Of a stretch of DNA of 64,000 nt, positions 42,830-53,040 are shown in pieces. The translations under genes and the position numbers were made by a program. The stretch is from Trichobilharzia regenti (Eukaryota > Platyhelminthes > Trematoda > Strigeidida > Schistosomatidae). A model generated the notes under the pieces. It saw only the letters and a list, made by a program, of their open reading frames with translations, was not told where the DNA came from and did no database searches. The stretch covers positions 28,319,362 to 28,383,361 of the forward strand of contig OX235262.1 in NCBI GenBank assembly GCA_944472135.2. Direction: 5' to 3'. How positions within the stretch are numbered: position 1 is the first letter of the stretch; every line of letters starts with the position of its first letter.

Positions 42830-43995
42830 TAGAAATAATAATAATAGCTTTATTCCAAACATTATTTGTGGTACGGGTATGGAATTTTCAGCGTGCATTA
42901 CAATATTGCATCTAATTACCTCATTAATTTTATAAGATTTTAAAATCAAAAAGCAACACCCAAAAAAAGATAAATAAAAAGAAATAAAAAGAACAGCGTT
43001 GCGTTTACATTTTGAACAATGTACCACAGGATATGAAATATAAAATTCGTGTGTAGTAGAAGATGTGAACAACAGTGTAGTAGTAACAAAGAAAGGAAAA
43101 CAAAAACTAATGGAACTATTTGTTAGAGTACCGCTGTAAGTTGATCGTGTCATACCTAACGGATTTCTCATCACATAACAGCTGTGCCAGATATGATATT
43201 GTGGAGTTTTTGTACTTGGTAGTCCTAGCATATAGCCTCCTTCCTATAGCTGCTTCTAGTTCTACCAGATCAAACGCAAGGAGACAGCTGCGTATAGAGA
43301 GGATGCTCAGGGCCTGACAATATTGTACTCGCTAGTTTCTTACATGACATTATATGTCTATCCACAATACTGTTGATCAGTTGGTTTAACGATATCCCAC
43401 TTGCCCTACTAACGGCTTTTAGTGCCTGCCCTTCTCAGCAAAGCAAAGTCTTTCTTAAGTAGTCCAGGAAAGACTAATGGGGAGCAGTAAAGAGGGGTGG
43501 GTAGAATACAAGAATTTACAAACTGAGAGAGCAAAGACTGCTTTATACCAGACTGCCTTAACTTCCTAACGTAGAACGTTAAGCGAAACATCTTTCTAGT
43601 AACTAGCAAGATGTGGGAGGACCAGGAAAGATCGGTGGAAAAACTCAGCCCAAGGTACTTGACATTAGATGTATTTTCAACCTCTATGCCGTCAATGATA
43701 TTGGGGCCATGTGAGCTAACTAGTTTTTGTAGGTCACGTTTACGTCTGAAAGTGAAATTGACTACCTGACATTTAGACGGATTAGGCTTAAGACCGTTTG
43801 AAGAGGACCACTGACTAATTTCCGATAGAAAGTTATTTAATTTGGAACAATCTGACTGAGAGTTGACAGGCATAGAAATAGAGAGGTTATCGGCATACTT
43901 AACAAAAGTGGCTACATCAGAATGTGTCAAGTCATGTAAGAAAAAAGAAAACAGAAAAGAAAGAACAGCACCCTGAGGAACACCAGCTAAAGTAA
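42830..43995 (-). mobile_element. CR1-like non-LTR fragment (copy 5)
   Basis: Minus: GVLQGAVLSFLFSFFLHDLT-like codons at the 5' edge, VKYADNLSISMPVNSQSDCS (motif C is ADN here, losing one Asp), LKPNPSKCQVVNFTFRRKRD, GIEVENTSNVKYLGLSFSTD, LTFYVRKLRQSGIKQSLLSQ, then frame breaks and a 3' UTR ending at the GGAATAAAGCT relic at 42850. 5'-truncated against the PLE piece at 44004. Confidence 0.9.
43409..43930 (-). pseudogene. CR1 RT C-terminal half, motif C mutated
   Basis: 173 codons starting MTHSDVATFVKYADNLSISM. The second catalytic Asp of ADD is Asn. The thumb region follows (SSNGLKPNPSKCQVVNF, FSTDLSWSSHILLVTRKMFR, CILPTPLYCSPLVFPGLLKK). The frame runs out at RRAGTKSR. It would be catalytically dead even if expressed. 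Confidence 0.85.
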
Positions 43996-44003
43996 GTGAG
44001 GTA

Positions 44004-44466
44004 GTGGAGGACTATTCACAGCAAAGTTTGAGTTTGAGTACTGATAGAAGAATAGTAGCCGCCAAATTAGACAAGGGTAATTCAATGGTAATTGTGGACA
44101 GATCAGATTATATCACTAAAGTTAATGAACATAATGAAACATGTCCTTATGAGGAGATTAATATTAGTATCATTGTTATATCCTATTAGAGATCAGTCAG
44201 ACTGTAGTCTAACTAATTCATAGGTAATGAAATGAAAGCAAGGTGAAATTCAAATTGAGAAGGATGAAAGAATGACTAGTTTTGATTTGACAAGTTTATA
44301 CACCGATATGCCAATCAGCGCAACTCTAGAAATCGTCAGCAGTGAACTGGACACTGATCGTAAACTCACAAATAGGAGGAGACTCTCTGATGATGAAATA
44401 GTACTAGGTATACTATTATGCCTAACCTGCATTGTATTCCAGTTCCAAAATATAATTAACAAATAA
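44004..44466 (+). mobile_element. PLE reverse transcriptase N-terminal fragment
   Basis: Two pieces in different frames. AAKLDKGNSMVIVDRSDYIT (44058-44120) is the first conserved PLE RT block (DKGnavV). FDLTSLYTDMPISATLEIV (44283-44340) is motif A, with its Asp intact. The template between them (the GLPKIHK region) is deleted. It resembles but differs from the 57-kb copy. It is dead. Confidence 0.8.
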
Positions 44467-44639
44467 ACAATTTTGATTTATCAGGTTTTCGAACTGAACC
44501 TGAGATTGAAACTTCTGGACATTTGATCATTTTATGCATGATTTTGGACCTACAGTTGGTGCCATTACTTGGATAGGTGAGAACTCGATGTTTGAAAAAT
44601 TGATCACATATTCTGGTGGATTGCTTGACAATGAACGTT

Positions 44640-45120
44640 AACCACTATTAGCCACATTCAGGCTCTTAAGTATATCTGTCATAGTCATATCGTATTGCTT
44701 CTGTGTAACTTCGTTAACATATTCTTCGAAAGATTGGCGTAGTTTTTGATCTAACTCCTGGAATGTATGAACTTGTAGGTAGATATTTCTTTCTTGTTCA
44801 GGAACATGTGAGTGAATAGTGTGCGTCTGCTGGGTGTGTTCTGGTATTCCGTTGGTTCTAGTTGTGTCTGAGTGATTTCCAGCTAATTTCTAGATATTTA
44901 TGTCGATCTAAGTATTTTCTCAAAAGACGTATCTTTGTTTCTGCTACTGTAAGCTTGACGGAGTAATGCAGAAAACTGTTCAGATCCTTCCCTGTCGCCG
45001 GGTCTTTGCAACGTTTAAGCAAATTAAAAATCCTCATTGAATCATATAATCCTATTTCTACAAAAATTGTTATTCTGATAGTAACTTTTGATCCGGATAG
45101 CTTTACATTGAACATTAGAA
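44640..45120 (-). other. Unidentified coding remnant
   Basis: The minus strand has an 85-codon frame (44858-45115) starting MFNVKLSGSKVTIRITIFV, and beyond it more coding-like but broken sequence to 44640. It sits between PLE and CR1 pieces and may be an element N-terminus. I do not recognise it. Confidence 0.35.
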
Positions 45121-45182
45121 AAAAAAACTCATCTAGTATCTCTCACGCAATAGGATGTTCATGAGAATTTGTAGGATTTTAG

Positions 45183-46425
45183 CGTGTGAAACTAACTTTG
45201 TCAAATATGCAGATGATATGACTGTATCACTGCCTGTCACTTCCGAGTCTGACTGCTCCAAACTTAATAGCTTTCTGTTAGATATCAGCAAGTGGTCTAA
45301 GTCGAATGGTCTTATGTTAAGTCCTTCCAAATGTCAGGCAGTTAACTGTACTCTCAAGCATCGACATGACATACATGAACTAGTTAGTTTGCATTATGCC
45401 TGTAGCATAGATGGCATGGAAATTGAAACCAAGTGAAGCGTTAAATACCTTGGATTAGTTCTTTCCTCTGACCTTTCATGGTCATCCCACATCTTATCAA
45501 TCTCTAAGAAAATGTTTCGTCTTACCTTCTACATTAAAAAGTTAAGACAATCAGGTATCAACCAACCTTTAGTTTTGCAATTTTTAATCTCCTGTATTTT
45601 ACCTATTGTGCTCTATTGCTCCCCATTAATCTTTCCTGGGTTTCTCAAAAAAGACTATATCATATTACGAAGAGTATTAAATGCTGTGAGTAGGGCTTGT
45701 GGTCTGCCACTGCGTGAGCTCACCAATACTATAGTCGAGAGACACATAAATTCTTATTTTTTTAATATTTTTTTTATTTTTTATTTGCAGCTTGATTCCA
45801 CACCGTATTTTTGGTACAAGTATGAAATTTTCAGCATGGATATCGGTAGCGCAAATTTTGCAGACCGACCATAGATATCAGGTGCAAAGTGGGCAAAGGC
45901 CATACTGTCAGACCCTCTACACCCCCTTTATTCACAACTATCCACTTGTATCTCGCCAGGTAGGACGAGAAGTCAATATAAAAAGTTATATGCTCGTACC
46001 ACTAAGTACAGAAATTCTACAATACCCTATTTGGCCCGTACCTTATGTAACGACAACTCTGTTAGACGTGAAACACATAAGTTACTATGTAATTAGCGCA
46101 GTGAATCGACTCTTTCATTGTTCATCTTTCTGTATTTTATGATGTCACACTTTCTATCGTTTAAATCGTTACTCTGCTATTTTATTTTAGTTGTTATTAC
46201 TATTATTACTACAATTTTATACTTTATGCATATTTTTCTCCATATTGCGAACAATAATTTGCTATGTAGCTGGTATAACAACGTTTTATTATTATTATTA
46301 TTACGTAGTGTTTATTTTTAATTTTTTTGTCGTAAATTAGATGTAATATTGTAGTGAATGCTGAAAATTCCTTGCTGTATCATTAGTACTGTTTTTGCAA
46401 TAAAGCAAATTGTTATTATTGTTAT
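45183..46425 (+). mobile_element. CR1-like non-LTR fragment (copy 6)
   Basis: 5'-truncated at motif C (NFVKYADDMTVSLPVTSESDC), then LLDISKWSKSNGLMLSPSKC, the same ETK-stop-SVKYLGL as copy 1, LTFYIKKLRQSGINQPLVLQ, FPGFLKKDYIILRRVLNAVS, and the CR1 3' UTR to AATAAAGCAAATTG. It is interrupted at 45753-45893 by a SINE-2 piece. It is closer to copy 1 (14160) than to the other CR1 copies. Confidence 0.9.
45753..45893 (-). mobile_element. SINE-2 3' end inserted in CR1 copy 6
   Basis: Plus-strand order: T-rich, CAGCTTGATTCCACACCGTA, GGTACAAGTATG, TTTTCAGCATGGATATCGGT, CCATAGATATCAGGTGC. This is the reverse of 19705-19830. CR1 copy 1 (15347-15370) shows the empty site. The head with A and B boxes is missing. 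Confidence 0.75.
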
Positions 46426-46631
46426 GAAACACTCCTAGACGTAATTCGAACATGTGGTTAGCATTTCGAGTGAAGTTGATTTACTCTGAAGACTATGAAG
46501 AAAAAGAACTTCACATCATAAGGGGGATATTTTAGGGAAAAAATGGATATCTAGAGAAGTTTATAAAAGTCATCAACTGACTGACTCATAACGATGAATG
46601 ACTCATTGTTCATTCATACAAGCATTTTTGA

Positions 46632-46633
<2 letters not shown>

Positions 46634-46680
<47 letters not shown>
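46634..46680. repeat. (TA)n microsatellite
   Basis: About 46 bases of TA. Confidence 0.95.
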
Positions 46681-46684
<4 letters not shown>

Positions 46685-47264
46685 GTTTCAATGTATGAGT
46701 AATTCAGTTAAGTGAGTAATAGAAAAAAACAGGTATACATAGGAAAGGATACAGATTTATACAATGAGTCGTTTTCTCAATTAGCTGACTAATTGATAAA
46801 TGGCTTATGGTATATTAGCAGTCTCTGTGGTTGAATCACCACCACAGAGATGATTTAGGCGTTTTTATAGGCTTTATGTACGAAAGTGTAATGTGGATAG
46901 TTTTAATCGTTCACCTATCAAAGGGATTATTCGTTTACAACTGTTGATTGATTTCTAAACTGGAGACACTGATATATTTCCGTTTACACGTGACTACTTT
47001 TTATCAAACAATCTTATTGTTAAGGTATTTCAACCTTATTGTTTCTCCACTGACCCCAAAATGTTGTACAAAAGAGAGAAGAGAGAATAAGCTTACTGGT
47101 AATTTTAGACAGTGATATTAATAGAAGAATATACAGAAGAATAGGCATGCATATTATCAATAATTATTATCACTCAATGGAAGACGTGATTGACATTGTC
47201 GTGTATCTCACATTCTCTTCATTAGCGTACCTTTTTATATTTTAACTATAAGTAATTAAAAAAA
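46685..47264. other. no recognisable gene; small hairpin at 46820-46855
   Basis: CTCTGTGG...CCACAGAG forms a short hairpin. No other signal. Confidence 0.45.
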
Positions 47265-47515
47265 TTTTTTTATTCCTTTACGTTACGAGTGGAACATAGA
47301 GGGCTTCAAGCTAGAGCTTTAAAGTTTCGGTAACAGTGGGGCTTACTCTTACGGGATGGAGTTGCTAGTCTCACTAGCCTAACCTCCCCTTCTTACCGGA
47401 CCTGTTGACGGCTTCGAAAGAGTTTAGGAGTGTGTTGGACGGGGATGGAACCCCAGCCTGATCACATGCTTGACTGGCGAGCATTCCGGCTGCGGAATCA
47501 CCAACACAAACCATT
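47265..47515 (-). mobile_element. SINE-1 (minus)
   Basis: Minus: head near GATTCCGCAGCCGGAATGCT, B-box relic GGGTTCCATCCCC, body AGAAGGGGAGGTTAGGCTAG, tail CCCTCTATGTTCCACTCG and an A-rich end. The layout is complete, but the tRNA part is diverged. Confidence 0.7.
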
Positions 47516-47519
47516 CAAT

Positions 47520-48514
47520 AGCGTGTATACACTGAGAGCAGTTTTGTTTATTAATATTGCATAGTGATATATTTTTCAAACTATAACCCTTTGAATAATA
47601 GGCAATGGATAGCGGCACACACCGGGCGAGATTAGGTGTTATCGCGATTATGTTTCTTGGGTTGTTCTACATTGTTTTCAGCCTTTTTCGATCGAAATGC
47701 AATATAAATACCATATTTTAAAGAAAAAAAAAGTGGAAAAATGGTGGAAATTTGACGTTTTCAGCATTTTGAGTGAACATGCATCTGCCGTCGAATTTCG
47801 TTGTTCCTATGCATTAGGAATGTTAAAATTCTCTGTAGATTGTTAATTATTGTAACAAAAACGAAATAAATTAGGTAAATGAAGTATATTTTGTGAAATG
47901 CTGAAGTGGTGTTTTGTATATGTGAGTAATGAAAACTTGGTAAGAGTCATAAGATTTTACAGTTATAAAGGCGTGTGAGTTGATTTATTCGTAAGACAAC
48001 AGTGAATAAACAAAGTTTTTACTAAAAGGTACTTTGGTTTGTAGCATTTTTGTATTGCTAATTATTTGGTAATAGATGTTTTATTGTTGTTGATTTGCAG
48101 GTTACAGTTGTAATTTACGCAGTGGTTCACTTTATTTACAGGCTTTGATGAAGTGCAATTGAAGAATTTGCGTGTTAACGTTGGGATCTTTGTGATATTA
48201 TAAAATTATTTATCAAAATATAAATATTTCTTAAAAGTTTTAACTGTATTCTTGCACTACCACTTCCCTTTGCTTGTCTAAGGAATAGTGATATAGTCGT
48301 TTTTGGAATGCGTAATGGTTTACTTTGAAAGAGTGATAATTTGCGCAGCATAAGAACACTAAGATAATTATCTTCAATAGGATATAATACATTGTTTTCG
48401 ATGTATGTAGCCGTCTTACATTTGTTATTATGTATATGCAGTAATAACATAACAAACAAAATTTCAACGTATAATTTTTCGCTAGCCCTGATGAAAGGTA
48501 ATCTTTTACGCAAT
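47520..48514. other. no recognisable gene
   Basis: Long AT-rich stretch with weak frames on the minus strand. No family match. Confidence 0.4.
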
Positions 48515-48790
48515 CGGATTGAATGTAACTGAAATGTGGCACGCACATAAGAAATAATAACGGTCTACGACTTTGATAGTATTTTACAAAAAGATTACTA
48601 TATTTCGTTATTACAATACAAACACATGTTTGATTCTCTTCTCTTCTTAACACTAATACCATACTTATTCTATGCACAACTGGATTAAATGTAACTGAAA
48701 CATTTCATGCGCGACTTGATGACGCAATCAGGAAATAATAATGGTTTACGACTATGATGCATTTCACACAAGTAATACTATGTTGCCTAT
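48515..48790. repeat. Two diverged direct repeats (~100 bp)
   Basis: GGATTGAATGTAACTGAAA, AAATAATAACGGTCTACGAC (48515-48610) recurs as GGATTAAATGTAACTGAAA, AAATAATAATGGTTTACGAC (48683-48790), with a spacer. Both contain GATGC/GATAG-TATTT/CATTT words in the same order. The family is unknown. Confidence 0.6.
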
Positions 48791-48960
48791 CAATTTCGTT
48801 AACTATGCAATGTCCTCTAAATGATAAATAAGAAAGAGATACATGTAGCCGACATAAATGCATATTTTCAAGTATTGGCTTTGTAGGGATTTTGTTTGAT
48901 TGCATGGAGGATTTAATCATGAGCTGACATCAGTTAGAGAACCACTGGAAAACCTGGGAG

Positions 48961-48999
48961 TACTGGACAGCTGTTTCGTCCTAGTTTGGGACTCTTCAG
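48961..48999 (-). ncRNA. Hammerhead ribozyme core, family B, missing 5' stem I
   Basis: Minus: CTGAAGAG, TCCCAAACTAGGA, CGAAAC, AGCTG, TC, CAGTA. The inversion junction cuts exactly at the 5' side of the core, so stem I cannot form with its own flank. Confidence 0.7.
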
Positions 49000-49191
49000 C
49001 CGTGACCAGTAGGATACAGCAGGTCGAAGATGAGGCAGTAACTCATCGAAGAAGACATTGCGAAGTGGTCGCGCTATGTCGTGAACTGGCAGAAGTTAGA
49101 ATTCAAGGACCATTGGATCGGGTCCCAGTGGCTCAATGGTCTACGAGCTCGCCTTGTAACCAGAAGGTCCTGGGTTCGAATCCCGGTGGGT

Positions 49192-49242
49192 GCGTACTTC
49201 TGAAGAGTCCCGAACTAGGACGAAACAGCTGTCCAGTACTCT
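49192..49242 (+). ncRNA. Hammerhead ribozyme, family B (best copy)
   Basis: Stem I GTACTT faces CAGTAC. The core is CTGAAGAG, stem II TCC/GGA with loop CGAACTA, then CGAAAC. Stem III is the palindrome AGCT, the cleavage site is TGTC, then CAGTACTC. All conserved core bases are present. Confidence 0.85.
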
Positions 49243-49305
49243 CAGGTTTTCCAATGGTTCTCTAACTGATGTCAGCTCATGATTAAATCCTCCATAAATG
49301 CATAT

Positions 49306-50424
49306 ATTTACAAAATAAACAACAGTCAAACAGTACATATTCATATTAAAGAGGGTTTACAACAATTCAGTGAAAAAATATCACAGTTGTGGATGTTATA
49401 TGGCTACATCATAGTCAAATTAAAGTCCACTAATCGTTTTATCTACAATATGTGGATCAGTTTTCCTCAGATGATAGTGACACTGTACCTGTCTTTACAG
49501 CTTTCAGCGCCAACCGATCCTTCAGAAGGAACTGGTTATAATCTTTCCATGCAAAGATCGAAACTGTATTCCTTCGACCAACTTCGGCCGCACTGAGAAA
49601 TAGCTAAGGATGAACAATAATGGAATCGGTAAGATAAGTTCATATATTCCATATCACATTTGAAGAGGTATAGAACTTCTGATTTATCTTTCACAGTTTG
49701 TTTTCTGCAAAATGCAAATATTACACAACTGCCTCTCCTATCCGTCCGTTACAACCAGCTGGAAAAAGACTAAATCTTCAAACTTTATATTTCTTTGATT
49801 AAGTTACAGAATAATATTCCTTTTGTTAATGGATCCAATGCATATCCCATCTGTAAAATTTATACATATGTTAACTTGTCCCATTAAGCTGAAAAATGTA
49901 ATGTTTATGCGATTTTTATTATTATCATTTCAAAGCCCGCCTCAGTAACGTGTGTTACATATTAGCCACAGCGTTTACGCAAAGGAAAATCTACCAATCA
50001 CAATATGCATAAGTGACCTTGAAGCGCTCAGCCTCTACATAAGCCGTGTGTGCCTCTGTCCATTGCCTGAATAATAACCACCTGTAACTGTTATACATAC
50101 ACTGTCTTCAGGTACATGACAGATTCGTGAATATTAGTGCTAACGAAAATATATTTCTTTACAATTGACTTCGGTTAGAGAATTATTGAGAACCAAGGAA
50201 CAACGGACTGTCATTTCATACTAGTTTATGAACCAATCAACTAGCAGAACTTGAAAATCAGGAGACAGTAGGAATCTGCTCATCCCATACTTAACACTTT
50301 CAAACTTGATCTCACGGAGTCACAAACCTGGTAGAAACAGCTGTCCAGTATTGTCTAATCCTCAGTAATTCTCTCGTTGACACCACCTTATGATGAAATT
50401 GACTAAGAAATTATGCTTTCAACA
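49306..50424. other. no recognisable gene
   Basis: At 50165-50300 a faint minus-strand family B relic (TTCGGTTAGAGAATTATTGA, TGTCATTTCATACTAG). Otherwise nothing. Confidence 0.4.
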
Positions 50425-50890
50425 GTGCCATAGCCAGGCATCTCCTCGACAAGGGTTATCAGGTGGACGTCGCAAGATCGTTCAAAATTATCAGTAGGCA
50501 AATGAGCTCAATTCTTCTTAAGTTTGCCCGAAGCAGTGCCCACCATTTGGCCGAAATCCAATTTATGCGTTCACAAAGAAGCGGTTACCAGTTTTTCCTT
50601 GCCCCGGTAAGTGGATGTTTTCACTGTCCCTTTTATCTGACTACGAAATGTCCAAAGTTTCCATTGTGTATGATCATTATTGTTCGGAATAGTGTTTGAT
50701 ATTACATATACATATAATTACTGTATGCATATTTTGGTCGATTGATTTTTGTTTAAAAATGAACTCTGTGCAAGTATGTTAAAATTGTTTCTGTGGTTAT
50801 ACTTAATAATGACTTTAGCCTGTAAGCAATTGATGAGAAGTCAACGAAACAAGCAATGATAGTACCATTTTAATCTGCACAATTCATTGT
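50425..50890 (+). mobile_element. PLE 3' end with hammerhead
   Basis: AIARHLLDKGYQVDVARSFK, IISRQMSSILLKFA, then a decayed EA-A-xLAEIQFMRSQ stretch and SLP: the PLE C-terminus. The tail ends with the ribozyme at 50818-50883. Confidence 0.8.
50818..50883 (+). ncRNA. Hammerhead ribozyme, PLE type, mutated
   Basis: TGTAAGCA, then TTGATGAG (C3 changed to T), AAGTCAA, CGAAA, a stem III around AATGATAGTACCATT, AATC, TGCACA. Stem I pairs TGxxxGCA with TGCxxA only partly. It is likely inactive. Confidence 0.6.
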
Positions 50891-50953
50891 TGTTCTTGAT
50901 TTATTCAAATTCATTAAGGGAAATACATATATGAAAATATCTTTCTTAGGGAC

Positions 50954-51061
50954 AGAATAGATTGCAATTAATTGGTGGATGGTGACTAGCAGTGGAATTC
51001 AGGACGCGCATTTCGTCCTATTCGGGACACATCATCTGGATTCAATTAAATAGAATAGATT
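50954..51061 (-). mobile_element. Minimal family A insertion (ribozyme only), 10-bp TSD
   Basis: Only ~88 bases (50964-51051) inserted between AGAATAGATT repeats (50954-50963, 51052-51061). Minus: AATCCAGATGATGTGTCCC, CGAAATGCGCGTCCTGAATT, CCACTGCTAGTCACCATCC, ACCAATTAATTGC. It carries the whole hammerhead (TGATGTG core, slightly changed) plus ~30 downstream bases. It has no Pol III head and no family tail. Confidence 0.75.
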
Positions 51062-51224
51062 CTAAGTTTTAAAGCTGGCTTATGCACTGGTGTAAACATT
51101 TTAAAGGATAGCCATTTTCAACAAGAGTAACCATCAGTATTTCATTTTCATTCTCTAAAACATCAGGCGTATAAATACGCTGAATCCTCTTAAATAAGTA
51201 TTTCACCAAGGCTATCTTATAATG

Positions 51225-52375
51225 AAATGGATAGAATCTGTGAAAATCAAGCTATTGCCCTGTCCAAGTAGGCTTTCTGAGAAGTGATCACTTTTCTTGA
51301 ACCATCATTTCTCCTACTCAGACAAGGGTGCGTATTATCACCAATGATATTCCTAATTATGGTGGATTGACTGGATTATGCGTCAGACAGTGAGTGGGAA
51401 ACGAGAAGACAGGGATATCCTGTGCTGGTACCGACGTGAAGAACCTAGAAGACCTGGATTTCGCGAGTGGATGATTTATGTTTGATGTCACACAAAATCG
51501 AAGACTTACAAGCGAAAACCGACCGACAAACTGGTCGAAGAAGCAGCCGGCGAAGACAGGACTCCAGGTGAACATAGACAAGACGGAGGTGATGAAAACA
51601 ACCAACCCACCACCAACAACAACAACAGCAGCAGCAACATCCACCTCCAATTACCATCAACGGGAGGGATTTGAAAGAGGTTACTTCGTTCATTCATTCA
51701 CTTATCTAGCTAGGGAGCATTGTCTCAACTACAGGAAGTTGGAACGGACGAGGATGTCAAATCGAGAATCATAGGAATGGCGAGAACACGCACATTCATC
51801 AACCTGAAACCAATCTGGAAATCTTCGTCACTCAGCCAGAATCAACAACAAAATTCGGTCGGTTTGATTTTCAATACAAACGACGTCAAGTCAGTCAGTT
51901 CTTCTATACGGATCGGATTGGATCAGAAATTTGGCGGGCGGGTCACAAAGAATATTTCCAACAGCCTGTTGCAGACCTTTATCAACCAACAACTGTTTTC
52001 GCTCTATACTGAAGATCAGATGGCTGGGCCGGAAAGAATCACCAACAAGAAACTATGGGCACTAACAAACAAAACAAGAACCAATCGTCCAACAAATATG
52101 CAGGAGAAAGTGTATATGGATTGGACACTCACTGAGGAGACCGCCGCTGGGTGACATCTCGCGCCATCGCGTCAGGCCATTGCTCGAGTGGAACCAGGCC
52201 GAAAGGGAAGCGGCTAGTGGGACGTCAGTGCAAGGGTGACATGGAGGTGATCGTGTGAAGAGGAGTTGAAAGAATATGGACTAACATGGATGCAGGTGAA
52301 AAGTACAGCAGAAGGAAGTGGAGACGTGCAGTTGAAGCCCTATGTTCCACTGGGAACCCAAGGGAACAATAATAA
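51225..52375 (+). mobile_element. SR2-like RTE fragment
   Basis: Broken frames from motif B (TRVRIITNDIPNYGGLTGLC-like codons, 51325-51380) and motif C relics (DLDFASG, 51446), through GLQVNIDKTEVMKTTN, TYLARE, SLSQNQQQNSVGLIFNTN, IRIGLDQKF, to the 3' end AGCCCTATGTTCCACTGGGA (52335). The Asp-Asp of motif C is lost. Confidence 0.85.
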
Positions 52376-52865
52376 TAATATTATTCCTTGGATTCTGAGT
52401 AGGACGTATAGCTTTAAAAGGACATCTGTATTTCGTCATGTTCACCTCAGTCCTTCCTATTTAGCTGACTGTATGATCGTTCATAAACTTTCATCTCCTA
52501 CTCACACGATTTCCCCCATGTTACCCTTGTGCACCAATTGTTTTGTTATTTCTTTTTCATACTTGTCTTCTGGGCATCTGGAATTCATTATGGACTGTCC
52601 ATTTAACAATTTGGAGAACCCACTTCTATTCTATAAGCTCCTACAGATTCCTTGCGGCACTACCCTCTGTCTTCCTTGAAATCTGAGCGGCTGCTCCAGC
52701 TTTAAATACCGTGAAAATATTCCGTATCTCCATGCTTACTATTTTTGTCATCAAAAGAAAACAAACATATCGACTGACTAGCTTGCCTAAAGCTTTCTCT
52801 AGGTCGTCTCACTCCTTCTCTACGATTTCAGAGAAGAATAAGCTTGTTTTTTGTTTTTTCTTTGC

Positions 52866-52970
52866 TCTGAAGTTTCTGTAGCGTTTGGGTTAATTTTCCC
52901 TTGTAGGGTCACTAGCCCAACATCCATCCATCCTTCTTTCTTCTTCTTCTTCGGGGCTTAAGACCGACTA
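52866..52970 (-). mobile_element. SINE-1 fragment (minus)
   Basis: GAAGTTTCTGTAGCGTTTGG and GGGTCACTAGCCCAACATCC (plus) match the SINE-1 body in reverse (AACAGGATG, GGCTAGTGACCC). Head and tail are absent. Confidence 0.55.
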
Positions 52971-53040
52971 ATAAATTAGTGAACTAGTAAACCAAGCGAG
53001 GTTATCAAAGTTCGAATAAGGTTAACTTAATCAGCAATGC

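Larger units (their letters stand above)
48866..49292. mobile_element. Inverted family B HHR composite, 13-bp TSD
   Basis: A minus-strand 3' part (48999 down to 48866, ending in the family tail AATACTTGAAA on minus) is joined to a plus-strand piece from the head to AAATCCT (49000-49292). Arms 48904-48999 and 49200-49295 are 96 bp each. The 200-base loop holds the tRNA-like head (A-box-like GTGGCTCAATGGTC, B-box GGTTCGAATCCC). CATAAATGCATAT flanks it at 48853-48865 and 49293-49305. Confidence 0.88.

Noticed and set aside
46820..46855. Hairpin CTCTGTGG...CCACAGAG as a structured RNA
   Set aside because: A single short stem with no conserved context. Such hairpins occur by chance at this scale.
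49141..49200. Possible tRNA gene (A box, B box, CTTGTAACC arm)
   Set aside because: No acceptor-stem pairing, and the same block is embedded in the dispersed family B repeat. It is a tRNA-derived promoter region.
51445..51697. Frames with runs of Cys, Leu or Trp
   Set aside because: Antisense translation of the (CAA)n/(CAG)n stretch in the RTE copy.
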